Positions 44,497-53,686 are shown, counted from the first letter of the stretch. The stretch is 53,686 bases of DNA from Synergistaceae bacterium (GCA_031268885.1 JAIRWR010000057.1:1-53686), one strand, 5' to 3'. A program made the numbers and translations. The notes: generated by a model from the letters alone, not told the origin.

Positions 44497-44973
44497 ATGC
44501 TCGGGGACAAGTTGTTCGACGATATAGGACTGAAAATTCTGTTAACCTTACAAAAAAACGCCAGGATCTCTTTCAGCGATCTAGGCAGGCGCGTGGGGTT
44601 GTCCTCACCGGCCGTGGCAGAGAGGATACACAGGATGGAGGAGGCTGGTTATATAAAGGAGTATAGGACGATCGTGGACACTGAGAAGATCGGTTTTCCA
44701 ATAACGGCCTTTATCAGCGTTACGGCGAGCGTCGGCAGACTGGGCGAGCTTGATGATGTCGTGAGGCTGATTCCAGAGGTCCTGGAAGCGTATCACCTCT
44801 CTGGCACCGAGGATCTCATGTTGAAGATCGTAGCCGCGACTATGACCCATCTTGAGGAGATAATCAATCAGGTAGGCAATTTCGGCGAGACCAGGACGTC
44901 CCTAGTGTTGTCGTCGCCCGTAACGTCGCGTATGATCACGCCGCTGCCACGGTCCGCTGCTGGGAGTAGATGA
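44497..44973 (+). CDS. Lrp/AsnC-family transcriptional regulator
   Basis: 158 aa. HTH at residues 8-55 (IGLKILLTLQKNARISFSDLGRRVGLSSPAVAERIHRMEEAGYI) and a C-terminal RAM ligand-binding domain (VTASVGRLGELDDVVRLIPEV; YHLSGTEDLMLKIV). SD AGAGGAG fits the ATG. These regulators answer to amino acids; the target is unknown. Confidence 0.95.
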   Translation: MLGDKLFDDIGLKILLTLQKNARISFSDLGRRVGLSSPAVAERIHRMEEAGYIKEYRTIVDTEKIGFPITAFISVTASVGRLGELDDVVRLIPEVLEAYHLSGTEDLMLKIVAATMTHLEEIINQVGNFGETRTSLVLSSPVTSRMITPLPRSAAGSR

Positions 44974-45043
44974 GGCTATTCGGCAGGCAGAGAGTTCTAT
45001 CTCGGCCGATGATCCATTACTGTTAAAATTTAGAGGCATAAAC

Positions 45044-45799
45044 ATGAAGAATATATCGATTCCAAATATTGACTATTTTAAAGTGCTCGACGCATATACT
45101 GGCGAGATGACATACGGTTGCGATCAAGAGTGGTTTTCGACTGAATGGCAGCGCAGGGCCGGGTGCGCTCCATGCGTAGCTTGTAATATTCTCCTCTACC
45201 TGAACCGAGCGAGGACTGGTGACGAAGGAACTCCAGTCCAAAAGAAATTCTGCGAGGAATTTATGGATGAGATCTGGACATACGTGACTCCTACGGAAAG
45301 AGGTATGCCCTCGACTGAGATGTTCTGCGATGATGTGCGTTCCTATGGGGAGGCAAAGAGAGACGAGATCGAATGCGTATCGTTCGACATTCCGAACGAC
45401 GCGGCAGACCGGCCCACAGCTGGCGAAGTATCAACATTCCTTGAGGAGTCGCTGGCGAACGATCTGCCGGTAGCCTTTCTGAATCTCTGCAACGGAAGCG
45501 AGAAAAACCTTCCGGAGTGGCATTGGGTCACGATCGTTTCAATGAAACAGGAGACGCGTGACTCTCATATATTCATAGTCATCGTCGATGAGGGGGCGTT
45601 GAAGACCATAGACCTTTCACTGTGGCTCGACACTACGAGCAATGGGGGAGGATTCGTCCGCTTCAGTTACGCGAGCGCGAGTGATAAGTATGCCGGATCT
45701 GTCTATGGCGAGGCGAGTACGCGCCATAACGGCACGATCCATCTTATCAGTGGGAGTGGAGACCTCTTGTTGGGTGTCTGCCTTGACGAGCAGTCGTGA
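45044..45799 (+). CDS. C39-like papain-fold protein, unknown function
   Basis: 251 aa cytoplasmic protein. A probable catalytic Cys sits in QRRAGCAPCVACNILLYL near residue 45 and a His in WHWVTIVSM near residue 165, with an Asp/Asn in the following strand (IVIVDEG), as in C39-like cysteine peptidases. YGCDQEWFSTEWQRRAGC also occurs in unnamed proteins of anaerobic Firmicutes (from memory). No transporter or substrate gene lies beside it. A terminator follows directly, so it is monocistronic. Confidence 0.7.
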   Translation: MKNISIPNIDYFKVLDAYTGEMTYGCDQEWFSTEWQRRAGCAPCVACNILLYLNRARTGDEGTPVQKKFCEEFMDEIWTYVTPTERGMPSTEMFCDDVRSYGEAKRDEIECVSFDIPNDAADRPTAGEVSTFLEESLANDLPVAFLNLCNGSEKNLPEWHWVTIVSMKQETRDSHIFIVIVDEGALKTIDLSLWLDTTSNGGGFVRFSYASASDKYAGSVYGEASTRHNGTIHLISGSGDLLLGVCLDEQS

Positions 45800-45804
45800 T
45801 AATG

Positions 45805-45836
45805 CCAGCCCGTATTCGAACGGGAGCTGGTGTTTT
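45805..45836 (+). terminator. Rho-independent terminator
   Basis: Stem CCAGC-CCGT / ACGG-GA-GCTGG with a small bulge, followed by TGTTTTTG. Directly after the C39-like gene. The remaining 270 bases up to the MATE gene show nothing else that I can support. Confidence 0.75.
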
Positions 45837-46105
45837 TGTTGGGCGCCCATAAACGCTCGCTTCAACTCTTCTTGCTTCAGTCCCCCGCTTTCAGATTGAT
45901 ACGAAGATAGACGCGTCTTTATATTCCGCTGCTCGCGGTAATCAGCGATCATGGGCGCTGGCATAGCTGTTTAGGCGAATAACACTATTATGAAAATCAG
46001 CTCAAGATCGCTGAGTTTCGTTTGGTGATGGCTTGCCATCGTGGATGGCTATATTGTTGTTATTCGATGATTGCCGCTATAATAAGGAAACGCAAAGACC
46101 AGACA

Positions 46106-47572
46106 ATGGCCAATTTTAAATTCGAGGTGGATTTTTTTGAAACGGCGGTTACGTACGTGTTGAATTTCGATTTTTTTAAGGGGCTTTTTTGCGGCAAGGC
46201 TGATCTGGGCAAGGATATCCCCATGTTGGCGATAACTAGACTGGCGATTCCATCGATGGGACTGTTTGTCTTCAATAGTCTTCTGCATCTTGTGGACACT
46301 ATATTTGTATCGCGGTTGGGTGAACTTCAGACAGCCGCGATGTCCTTCACCGCGCCCATAAATATGTGTGTCTTCGCCATGCTTGAGTGTGTCGCGAGCG
46401 GTTCGATATCGCTAATGGGCCGCAACCTGGGGAGGGGGGATGCCCGATCCGCCAGGCACATCGCCAGAAGCGGACTTTTGCTGCTCTACACAGTATGCTG
46501 CGTCTCGACCCCGCTCGTTGTCCCGCGCTTTTCAAACGCGCTCTTCTCAGGCATAGGCGCGGGCGGGAGCGATGCTCTGCTTGATCTGTGCTGGAGGTAC
46601 AACATGTGGATTCCAATCATGCTGCCCTTTATGGGATACACATATATGGCCAACACCATATTCAGGGCACAGGGGGATACCTTGACGCCGTTCAAGGCCA
46701 TCGGCATGGCGAACGCGATAAACATAGCCTTGGATCCGCTCTTCATATTCACCTTCGGCTGGGGCATTGCCGGCGCGGCCATCGCGACGTTCATCTCTCG
46801 CATTGTCTCCTCCTATTACTTGCTGAGGAGAATGAAAAAGACCAGCCCCATAATGATTCCTCCGTTCATAATGCCAAAGAGGAGATTGTTGAGCTACTGG
46901 AAGCCTATACTGTGGATAGGCGTCCCTGTCGGGCTCTCCACGGCTAGTACAGCCCTCGGAATGGGAAGCGTAAATAAGATTCTGTCGGCATTCGGTCATC
47001 GCGTTGTCGCGTCATGGATGTTGGGGCTGCGGGTGGAGGAACTGGCGTTCAACTTCGTGAGCGGCATTAACATAGCGCTGACTCCGTACATAGCTTTCAA
47101 CTACGGAAAGCGCGACCTCGACCGCATGGTTAAGGGCTTCAAAGCCGCGCTTCTGTTGGCGTTTGCAATGATGGGCGCGATGGGGATAGTGATCTACATC
47201 TGGCCTCATTTCTTTCTGAGCCTCTTCAAGCCGATACCGGAGATAGAGGCGATGGCCTCCCACTCCATACGCGCTTCTGTCCCCGGCTATCCCTTCAACA
47301 TCTTTCTGGTACTCTGCAGCGGTTTTTTCGTTGGCACAGGCTACTCCTTGTTTGGAACGATCTCCCAACTGCTGCGCTCCGTCGTGTTCCGAGTGTCCGC
47401 CGCGTGGCTCTTTGTCAGAATATTTCCCCTGTCGTATGTATGGTGGTTTCAATCGATTGCGTTTTTTCTTGCCAGCTTTGTGTCCATGTCGTTCTTCCTG
47501 TATCTTTTCGCAAGGCTGAGAAGGGAGTTCGATGTATTCCCTCAGACATCCCGGCTAGGACATTCAAAATGA
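46106..47572 (+). CDS. MATE-family efflux transporter
   Basis: 488 aa, twelve membrane helices in two halves. The first half has ITRLAIPSMGLFVFNSLLHLVDTIFVSRLG, GRNLGRGDARSARHIARSGLLL; the second starts KPILWIGVPVGLSTASTALG. Exports drugs or metabolites in exchange for Na+ or H+. The start is uncertain: the frame is open from 46022; the ATG at 46106 has a weak SD. About 35 residues (FFETAVTYVLNFDFFKGLF...) precede the usual family start. Confidence 0.9.
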   Translation: MANFKFEVDFFETAVTYVLNFDFFKGLFCGKADLGKDIPMLAITRLAIPSMGLFVFNSLLHLVDTIFVSRLGELQTAAMSFTAPINMCVFAMLECVASGSISLMGRNLGRGDARSARHIARSGLLLLYTVCCVSTPLVVPRFSNALFSGIGAGGSDALLDLCWRYNMWIPIMLPFMGYTYMANTIFRAQGDTLTPFKAIGMANAINIALDPLFIFTFGWGIAGAAIATFISRIVSSYYLLRRMKKTSPIMIPPFIMPKRRLLSYWKPILWIGVPVGLSTASTALGMGSVNKILSAFGHRVVASWMLGLRVEELAFNFVSGINIALTPYIAFNYGKRDLDRMVKGFKAALLLAFAMMGAMGIVIYIWPHFFLSLFKPIPEIEAMASHSIRASVPGYPFNIFLVLCSGFFVGTGYSLFGTISQLLRSVVFRVSAAWLFVRIFPLSYVWWFQSIAFFLASFVSMSFFLYLFARLRREFDVFPQTSRLGHSK

Positions 47573-47623
47573 TAAAATTTCCAATCATGAACCTTTTGTC
47601 CGATGTTCGAACTCCTTGAATTT

Positions 47624-48382
47624 TTAACGTCTTCCACCCTCCCAGACGGCGACGGCGCCGCCGTCCATGCTCGTGGGATATCCCGTCATCACCGCGGAAT
47701 CCTCGCTCATCGAGATGGTCTTGAATTCGACCTTGAACGGAATGTCACTCCACTCGATCAGGGGATTGATCCTCGATAGAATCTGCTTCGTCAAGGTTTC
47801 GGGCTGCTTGATGTTTTCGACAAATATATCGACGTTCTCCAGATAGACCCCGTCAGACCTAAGCGCAAGCACGCCCTTCGCGCTAAGCCTTATTCTGATG
47901 GAGAAGATAAACGACGCGGAAAAAATTCCTTTTGCTGTAAAGCCATCCGGCTTAAAGTCAAAGACCAGGTTTGAGAAACCCTTGGTGTCGTTGTTGTCGA
48001 AATATGAGTTGACGTCTCTCTCTAGCAGCACCAATTCCCCCCTGGAATATCCAATGAGCGAGGAGAGAGATTTTACGCCGCCCTCCGACGGGATATCACT
48101 GCTTATCAACATGGCATCGAGCTTCATGGTATCGATGCGAATCTTACTCAGAACGGCGCCCATCATTTCAGCATACGCGCTGCTGTCCTTCACAGTCACA
48201 GAAAGATATTCCGGCGAGAATCTGGCCCCGAGCAGATCGGCTATGCGCTCCGCCAGTTCTCCGTCATCTGGCGAAGCCGGAGACGGGCTGGGAAGAAATA
48301 TCAACGCCAAAAGCAACAGCATTGAGACAAATGATGTTTTAAAATTGAACTGTCCTAAGCCAAGAGCTCGACCTACCTTCAA
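47624..48382 (-). CDS. DUF2993 (LmeA-like) secreted protein
   Basis: 252 aa with an N-terminal signal peptide (SFVSMLLLLALIFLPSPSPASP). The mature domain, beta-rich with ARFSPEYLSVTVKDS..., KIRIDTMKLDAMLISSDI and VDIFVENIK, resembles DUF2993, a lipid-binding tubular fold. Start TTG six bases after GGGGGACG. Function not known. Confidence 0.75.
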   Translation of the reverse strand: MKVGRALGLGQFNFKTSFVSMLLLLALIFLPSPSPASPDDGELAERIADLLGARFSPEYLSVTVKDSSAYAEMMGAVLSKIRIDTMKLDAMLISSDIPSEGGVKSLSSLIGYSRGELVLLERDVNSYFDNNDTKGFSNLVFDFKPDGFTAKGIFSASFIFSIRIRLSAKGVLALRSDGVYLENVDIFVENIKQPETLTKQILSRINPLIEWSDIPFKVEFKTISMSEDSAVMTGYPTSMDGGAVAVWEGGRR

Positions 48383-48565
48383 GACTGACGTCCCCCTAAC
48401 CGCGGAACCCGATGGTCCAAAGTTCCAATTTTAAGGAAGTTTGAGGAGAAAAAACCTTCAATCCGATTCCGATCTGGCATGGTTCATTGTTTGGACAAAA
48501 CCAGAAGGATGTCGCAATCGAGACGGAAGATCCGCGGCAATTATACGTTATCTCACTGACGATGG

Positions 48566-50401
48566 CTATACAATGTCAACAGGTTTACGCGGAGGCGCCG
48601 CGCGCAACGCGCCTGCCAACCCCTGGCGCGCGTGGGAACCAAGATTCGCCGATCGTAAACGGTTCCGCGGAGCGTTGTCATCCAATTTGAAGAACGTGAG
48701 CATCTCCCTCAGATTCTTCGAAAGCGACGCTAAACCCTCGGCGCCGGCCGCCACGCTCTCCGCCGCCGAGGCCACACTGGCCACTCCAGTGCTTATATGG
48801 CTCCCAGCGTTGGACGCGCTCTGGACCATCGCGGATATGTTCTGGACAGAGCCCGCAATCTCATGGCTTGACGCTGCCTGCTCCTCCGAGACGGCGGCCA
48901 GGTCCTGGGTCGCTCCAGCGATCTCCTTGAGATATGAGATCATGTTGCCTATTATCTCCTCCGTCTCTCTTGAGAGTACCTTTGCCTCATCGGACTCCGT
49001 CACATTGCTCCGCGCCATGCCTACAATATTGTCGAGTTCGTTCGTAATCGTATTGGCAAGATCCGCGATACTCTTGGCAGCGATATTGCTATCCTCGGCA
49101 AGCTTTCGAACCTCCTCTGCGACCACCGCAAATCCTCGCCCGGCCTCTCCGGCCCTTGCCGCCTCTATCGCGGCGTTTAGGGCGAGGAGATTTGTCTGGT
49201 CGGCTATGCCGCCTATCTGAGCCACGAAATTCTGTATCTGATTGGTTCTGTTTCCGAGTTCATGCACCGACTTGGCTGAGGCCGAGGTTTTTTCGGCGAC
49301 ATTTTCTATGCCGGAAGCAGCGCGGTGGACCGCGGACATGCCATTTTCACCGGCTTTCATCGCATTATCCACCATGCGGGCTATGTCCGTCCCCTTCTCA
49401 GAGGTGGTCTGAGCCCCAGCCGCAACCTCCGTCACCGAAACGTTGACCTCGTCTCCGGCCGAGGATAATATGTGCAGGTTTGATCCCATCTCGTCAACGT
49501 TCGACCTAAACTCCTCAACAGACGCGTTGGTCTCCTCGGCAAGCTTATAAAAATTCTCCGCCGTCTCGGCTATTTCGGCGCCGGCGGATTTGACCGAACC
49601 GATTATGCACCTCAGATTGTCGGCCATGCTCTGAAGTTCCCAACTCATGACGCCGAGTTCATCCTTGTCCGCTGAAGGAAACCGACAGTTCAGATCGCCG
49701 TTGGAGAATATTACGACCTGATCCTGAATATTCCGGATGGACCTAGTGATGGCCAAGGATATCAGGCAACCCATAACGAGACCGGTGATGGCCGCCAGGA
49801 CGGATGTGACCGCTATCCTTGTGATTCCCCTCGATGCCTCCAACGAGGTTGTCTCTTTCATTTTAGCGCACAGGTCCTCAAGGCTGGCGACGAGCTTGCT
49901 AAAGAGATCCACGTAGACATTCTCGGCTTCCGCGATATCTCCACCGCTCATGAGGCGCTCATAGAGGGAAGAGGGCTCCATTCCACCGCGCGCGAGTTTA
50001 ATGGCTTCATCCTGCATCTTGAAACAGTATTTTTCAGCCTGTCGCAACTGTTCAAACATGTCCCCTATCTCCCGCGGCAGGTTTAGCTTCCGGAATCTCT
50101 CGGACATTTCGCCGAGTGTCTCTCGATATTCCATCACGCGTTTCTCGTAAGCGGCGGCGACTCCCTCATCTCTGGCGATTATCATGTTGATTATCATGCG
50201 CCTGATCTGGATGGCCAATGATTTCGCCGTGCTCATCTGAATGGCCGGCATGGCGAATTCACTGTACAACTTATCCATCTTACGCTCTATTCCCCTGCTG
50301 GTGAGGTAACCGGTAAACGCGATTATGGTCATGAGCGCGAGCATGGTGAAGACTATGAAGAGAATTTTCGTCATTATGTGAAGATTTTTAAACCAGTGCA
50401 T
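48566..50401 (-). CDS. Methyl-accepting chemotaxis protein
   Basis: 611 aa chemoreceptor. TM1 at about residues 12-32, a helical extracytoplasmic sensor to about 205, TM2 to about 230, HAMP, and a conserved signalling tip with [33 protein letters not shown]. The start is ATG 50401 (SD GGGAGA); a longer frame through the leader is not supported. The sensor, with two acidic/Arg-rich helical stretches, differs from that of the receptor at 8.9 kb. Ligand unknown. Confidence 0.95.
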   Translation of the reverse strand: MHWFKNLHIMTKILFIVFTMLALMTIIAFTGYLTSRGIERKMDKLYSEFAMPAIQMSTAKSLAIQIRRMIINMIIARDEGVAAAYEKRVMEYRETLGEMSERFRKLNLPREIGDMFEQLRQAEKYCFKMQDEAIKLARGGMEPSSLYERLMSGGDIAEAENVYVDLFSKLVASLEDLCAKMKETTSLEASRGITRIAVTSVLAAITGLVMGCLISLAITRSIRNIQDQVVIFSNGDLNCRFPSADKDELGVMSWELQSMADNLRCIIGSVKSAGAEIAETAENFYKLAEETNASVEEFRSNVDEMGSNLHILSSAGDEVNVSVTEVAAGAQTTSEKGTDIARMVDNAMKAGENGMSAVHRAASGIENVAEKTSASAKSVHELGNRTNQIQNFVAQIGGIADQTNLLALNAAIEAARAGEAGRGFAVVAEEVRKLAEDSNIAAKSIADLANTITNELDNIVGMARSNVTESDEAKVLSRETEEIIGNMISYLKEIAGATQDLAAVSEEQAASSHEIAGSVQNISAMVQSASNAGSHISTGVASVASAAESVAAGAEGLASLSKNLREMLTFFKLDDNAPRNRLRSANLGSHARQGLAGALRAAPPRKPVDIV

Positions 50402-50502
50402 CTTACATATCTCCCGTTTTTTTATTTTATTTGCGTAATGCATTCCTTTCAAGAATATATAGCCGCGTCTATCATGAAACTGTGAAGAAGCATGAAGAAT
50501 TT

Positions 50503-50556
50503 CACGGCTGAATTGTATTGACATACCAGCCGTGCGTGAAACGTATTCCACGCACG
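50503..50556. promoter_or_regulatory. Two overlapping, mutually exclusive hairpins in the chemoreceptor leader
   Basis: Arms CGTGCGTG (50531-50538) and CACGCACG (50549-50556) form one perfect 8-bp hairpin with a 10-base loop; CACGGCTG (50503-50510) and CAGCCGTG (50527-50534) form another with a 16-base loop. They share 50531-50534, so only one can form at a time. Located 102-155 bases upstream of the minus-strand receptor gene. Confidence 0.5.
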
Positions 50557-50716
50557 TAAATAATGTAAAACTACCTAAAGTAGAGCAGAGATGTTGTAAA
50601 CGGACTATTTATCCCATAAATTATGAGGAATGAGGGTTGAAAATAATTTAGACATAGGTTAAAGTCATGAAAAGCAAGTAGCTTCTCATTTCAATTCTTA
50701 CAAAGGTGTGATGCTT

Positions 50717-51943
50717 ATGCGGATCAACAGAAACGAATTTTTATTTTCTATCTCGTTTGCCCTGGATTTCCTGGAGATGGGAATCCGCAGCAACATAACG
50801 AATCACAACAAGAGGGTCAGCCTGATCTCGATTCGGATGGGAAAAGCGCTGGGGCTCGACGAAGAGTCCATCTTCGACCTCGCCGCCTATGCCATGCTCC
50901 ACGACAACGGGTTCACTCACGAGACGTTCAACGCTATTTCCGAGAACGGGGTTGACAGGCTGGAGAGATCTCTCTCTCATTGCATAATAGGAGAGAGAAA
51001 CCTAGAGACATTCCCGTTCATAAACAAGAGGAAGAACATCATAAAGTATCATCATGAGCGATACGACGGCCACGGTTACTTCGGCGTCGAGGGCAGTGAT
51101 ATTCCCCTCTTCTCTCGGATCATCACGCTGGCGGACAGAGTTGAAATCGAATACAGGATGAGGACTGACAGGGGGGAGATTCTGACCTGTATAGGGAGCG
51201 ACAGTGGAACTCTGTTCTGTCCCGACGCCTGCCGCGCATTCAAGGAGATCTCGAAGAGCGCGAGTTTCTGGCTCTCGCTCGACGATATGTTTATAGGTCA
51301 CGAGATGAAGAGGGAGCTTCCAAAATTCGACATAGATATGAATCTGCTGGAACTGCTCTCGATCTCCACGATTCTGCGCAACATAATAGACGCCAAGTCA
51401 CCGTTCACTGGTACGCACACAAAGGGAATCGCCAGAATCGCGGGCATGATGGCCGGCTACTTTGGGTTTGCCGAGGAGCGCAAAACCAAGCTGATCATAG
51501 CGGCAAACCTGCACGACCTCGGCAAGATAGCCGTGCCAAATGCCATAATAGACAAGAATGGAAAACTGACAAAAGACGAGTTCGAGGTGATGAAGTCTCA
51601 CACATACTATACGAGGAAGGCGCTCGAAGCGGTGGAGGGAGTTGAGGATGTTGTCGAATGGGCAGCGAATCATCATGAAAAACTGGATGGCAGCGGCTAC
51701 CCCTACGGCCTCGCCCGCGAATCGCTCGGGTTTGAATCCCAACTCCTCGCATGCGTCGATATTTACCAGGCTCTCACCGAAAACAGACCGTATCGCGAGT
51801 CGCTTGGCACAGAAAAGGTAAGGAGCATCATGGTGGACATGGCTGAGCGCGGATACATTAACGGAGAGATAGCGTCCCAGGTGATAGAGCACTGCGAGGG
51901 CGCAGACCAATCCGCGGAGGCCGATGGCGGCGAGACCCGCTGA
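50717..51943 (+). CDS. HD-GYP-domain phosphodiesterase with tandem HD domains
   Basis: 408 aa soluble protein. The C-terminal HD-GYP (from about residue 215) is complete: HDLGKIAVPNAIIDK, KSHTYYTRKALE, NHHEKLDGSGYPYGL; such proteins hydrolyse c-di-GMP. The N-terminal half carries a second, degenerate HD-GYP-like unit: MLHDNGFTHETFN, then KYHHERYDGHGYFGVEGSDIPLFSRIITLADRVE, where GYP has become GYF. It may be a sensor or a metal site. Start ATG at 50717 after AAAGGTG; two in-frame upstream starts lie too close to the SD. Confidence 0.93.
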   Translation: MRINRNEFLFSISFALDFLEMGIRSNITNHNKRVSLISIRMGKALGLDEESIFDLAAYAMLHDNGFTHETFNAISENGVDRLERSLSHCIIGERNLETFPFINKRKNIIKYHHERYDGHGYFGVEGSDIPLFSRIITLADRVEIEYRMRTDRGEILTCIGSDSGTLFCPDACRAFKEISKSASFWLSLDDMFIGHEMKRELPKFDIDMNLLELLSISTILRNIIDAKSPFTGTHTKGIARIAGMMAGYFGFAEERKTKLIIAANLHDLGKIAVPNAIIDKNGKLTKDEFEVMKSHTYYTRKALEAVEGVEDVVEWAANHHEKLDGSGYPYGLARESLGFESQLLACVDIYQALTENRPYRESLGTEKVRSIMVDMAERGYINGEIASQVIEHCEGADQSAEADGGETR

Positions 51944-51952
51944 TGCCCGATC

Positions 51953-53314
51953 TTACGGAATCTCTCTCTTGTTCGGCTGTGCCGGAAACGTCAGCGCGTC
52001 GATCCTGTCGATTATGAGGCTTGCCTTTGGCCTGTTTACAATCTCCGCTCCAACCTCGAGACTGCTGATTACAGCCTTGCCGATGACCGCCCGCCCCATG
52101 AGCTTGTCACCAGCGTTGATCCTGACGCCCCACACGTTATGGAAGACAACCGGCTTCGAGTCATAAACACCAATATACACCATTATGTGTCCTGGCATGT
52201 GAATGAGGGTGGAATATGGAACGGCTCTCTCGGCTATTACTTGGGGACGCTCGCCCACTCTGATTCCGCCGAGTTTGACGCGGTCCCCCATCTTGGCTTG
52301 ATCGCCGGAATTTCGCGGCAGCCAGACTCCGAAGACGGAGAAGTAATCCCTCGTCATGGCAGAACAGTCCCTCTGCCCGTTCGCGCCGCCCCACCCGTAT
52401 GGCTCGCCCATCAGCTGGTCTATCGCGGCAGCGGCGTTTCTGGGCGTGAATGGAACGGGAAACGGGGCCCACGCCCCCTCCTCCAATGTGACACGCTTTG
52501 CCAGAACCCTGCCGTCGCCGCCCTTCTCCGGAACCAAGATCCCGCCGTCGTCACGCGGCAGGATCGTCCCCAGCTTGATTGTATAAAGGCGCTCTCCCTT
52601 AGAGTCATTTATAGCGATGTTGTCTCTCACTACGACGGAGTGGGGCGCAAGCTCCCACCGCTCCATGAATTCGCGGCCCGTTACGGCTATTTTATGCGAG
52701 CGCACCCAGCCGACGACGGTCCCCGTCGCTATAAAACACCAGGAGGAATCGGCCGACGCGCCGAAGATCGCCAGCGGCTCTCCTGGCCTTATGACGGAGT
52801 TCTGCATCGCGTCGAGTTTGAGAAGCCCTCTGTCTCCCCTTGCCGACGCCCTGGAGGTAAAAAGAGGCGTCGAAGTCGCCAGTATTCGAACGTCGGCATC
52901 CGCTAGCGCTACACCCGGGCGCGGCGTCGCGTTGGGGTCAATCTTCCCGTTTACGAGTATCTTTTTCACCGACGCCGCTGGGTATGGCTTCGCATCTGCC
53001 GTATAGTAGTTCTTTCTAGCGACCGCGTTATGAAAACCAATCACTCTGTCCATAGACAGGCTCAGGTATGACAGGTCATCATTGTGCCACGGAGCGAAGT
53101 GGCTTGCCAGGTACTCTCCGGCATGGGACATCTGATCCGTATAATCCACGATCTGGGCGTCGGGATCCGCCGGCAGATAAGAGGACGCGCTCTGCGGAAA
53201 ACGATCAAGGTCGGCGATGCGCACGGCTCCCACGGCTCGCGGCGAGACAAGACAGAGAATGATAAGCGAACAGACTGTGGCACGGCGGAGATATTCACTG
53301 ATTGACTTGATCAA
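51953..53314 (-). CDS. SH3-domain NlpC/P60-family cell-wall hydrolase
   Basis: 453 aa secreted peptidoglycan hydrolase. Signal peptide at residues 5-30. SH3b1-type domains at about 120-270 (WCFIATGTVVGWVRSHKIAV), then an NlpC/P60 domain from about 290 with the catalytic Cys in YGWGGANGQRDCSAMTRDYF, His in MPGHIMVYIG and a third polar residue in HNVWGV. The start is TTG 53314, seven bases after GAGGTG. Convergent with the HD-GYP gene, nine bases apart. Confidence 0.9.
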   Translation of the reverse strand: MIKSISEYLRRATVCSLIILCLVSPRAVGAVRIADLDRFPQSASSYLPADPDAQIVDYTDQMSHAGEYLASHFAPWHNDDLSYLSLSMDRVIGFHNAVARKNYYTADAKPYPAASVKKILVNGKIDPNATPRPGVALADADVRILATSTPLFTSRASARGDRGLLKLDAMQNSVIRPGEPLAIFGASADSSWCFIATGTVVGWVRSHKIAVTGREFMERWELAPHSVVVRDNIAINDSKGERLYTIKLGTILPRDDGGILVPEKGGDGRVLAKRVTLEEGAWAPFPVPFTPRNAAAAIDQLMGEPYGWGGANGQRDCSAMTRDYFSVFGVWLPRNSGDQAKMGDRVKLGGIRVGERPQVIAERAVPYSTLIHMPGHIMVYIGVYDSKPVVFHNVWGVRINAGDKLMGRAVIGKAVISSLEVGAEIVNRPKASLIIDRIDALTFPAQPNKREIP

Positions 53315-53392
53315 AGATTTACACCTCAACTCAAAGATACTACTTCTAAAATCCTCACGCGAAGATATGTTTGAGATTCATCTTCTTCGCGC

Positions 53393-53686
53393 TCACCGGA
53401 CGTTGCCCAAGTGAACATGCGATAGCTTTGTAATCGCGTGCGAGCGGAATTTCTCCATCACGCGCACATCTGTCGGAGGCGCGTTGTATCTGAACGCGGG
53501 AAAATATCTCGAAATGTGAAGCGGAATGCGCCGGTCCATCCCAGCTATCCAGTCGACCATGCGGACAAAGTCTTCGAAGGAGTCGCTTATGCCTGGAACC
53601 ACAAGGTTCGTCAGCTCGACGTGAACTCCTCCGCGCAGCAGCGACTCGACATTGGAGATCACCGTCTCAAGATCACCACCGATTTT
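53393..53686 (-). CDS. Radical-SAM protein, AmmeMemoRadiSam (AmrS)-like, 3' part only
   Basis: The reading frame runs off the right edge of the window, so only the last 97 residues are visible: GGDLETVISNVESLL, TNLVVPGISDSFEDF, HISRYFPAFRYNAPPT and VHLGNVR. These match the C-terminal part of AmrS-type radical-SAM enzymes (TIM barrel ends). The visible C-terminus stops right after the GNV motif, where AmrS proteins usually continue with a short Cys-containing tail. The 4Fe-4S CxxxCxxC site would lie outside the window. Confidence 0.85.
   Translation of the reverse strand, partial: KIGGDLETVISNVESLLRGGVHVELTNLVVPGISDSFEDFVRMVDWIAGMDRRIPLHISRYFPAFRYNAPPTDVRVMEKFRSHAITKLSHVHLGNVR

Noticed and set aside
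45617-45964. Minus-strand ORF overlapping the C39-like gene
   Set aside because: Mostly antisense to a real gene and spans its terminator.
50530-50600. c-di-GMP (GEMM) riboswitch upstream of the chemoreceptor or HD-GYP gene
   Set aside because: A CACGCA start is present, but the conserved GGGCAAACC and ACGCAAAGCC segments are absent.

Overview
The window looks like chromosomal DNA from an anaerobic, motile, amino-acid-using bacterium. My best guess is the phylum Synergistota; this is an inference, because no rRNA or other phylogenetic marker is present. The clues are a TAXI-type TRAP binding protein, a peptide ABC transporter, V-type ATPase subunits, a TrpP-like ECF transporter, two chemoreceptors, a good sigma-28 promoter and frequent TTG starts placed behind strong Shine-Dalgarno (SD) sites. 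I saw no tRNA, rRNA, CRISPR array or intact insertion sequence.

Layout. 1-7.3 kb: an orphan TAXI binding protein, then a minus-strand five-gene peptide ABC operon whose genes all overlap. Its binding protein appears circularly permuted and its second permease carries a large extracytoplasmic insert. A RHH antitoxin follows with only a 12-codon PIN toxin remnant. 7.3-14.5 kb: an unknown protein behind a consensus sigma-28 promoter, FluC, a chemoreceptor, a CHASE2 adenylate cyclase and a CapA-like protein. 14.6-18.4 kb: a Tat cassette (Tat-exported DUF362 protein, NapH/NapG-like multi-[4Fe-4S] membrane protein, TatA, TatC with no normal start codon), then an Rpn nuclease remnant. 18.4-21.9 kb: an ECF transporter operon preceded by a Trp-Trp-Trp leader peptide and a strong terminator, which together form a tryptophan attenuator. 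22-28 kb: tagaturonate epimerase, then a partial V-ATPase cluster (I, C, G/H, D).

28-36 kb: a LysR regulator, isopentenyl-diphosphate isomerase, a three-gene AAA+/VWA/unknown operon, a methyltransferase divergent from a TetR regulator with a palindrome between them, a zinc-ribbon protein, a nitroreductase and two 167-bp direct repeats. 36.5-42.1 kb: a secreted unknown protein and the polyamine operon speD-speA-speE-speB, expressed from a near-consensus promoter. It can turn arginine into agmatine, putrescine and spermidine. 42.4-53.7 kb: a PAS-GGDEF cyclase, an SDR oxidoreductase, an Lrp regulator, a C39-like papain-fold protein, a MATE pump, a DUF2993-like protein, a second chemoreceptor with mutually exclusive leader hairpins, an HD-GYP phosphodiesterase, an SH3/NlpC cell-wall hydrolase and the 3' part of a radical-SAM gene.

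Taken together, the region combines nutrient capture (peptides, tryptophan, an unknown TAXI ligand), polyamine synthesis and second-messenger signalling (cAMP and c-di-GMP turnover, two chemoreceptors). All functions are assigned by reading motifs; no database search was run.
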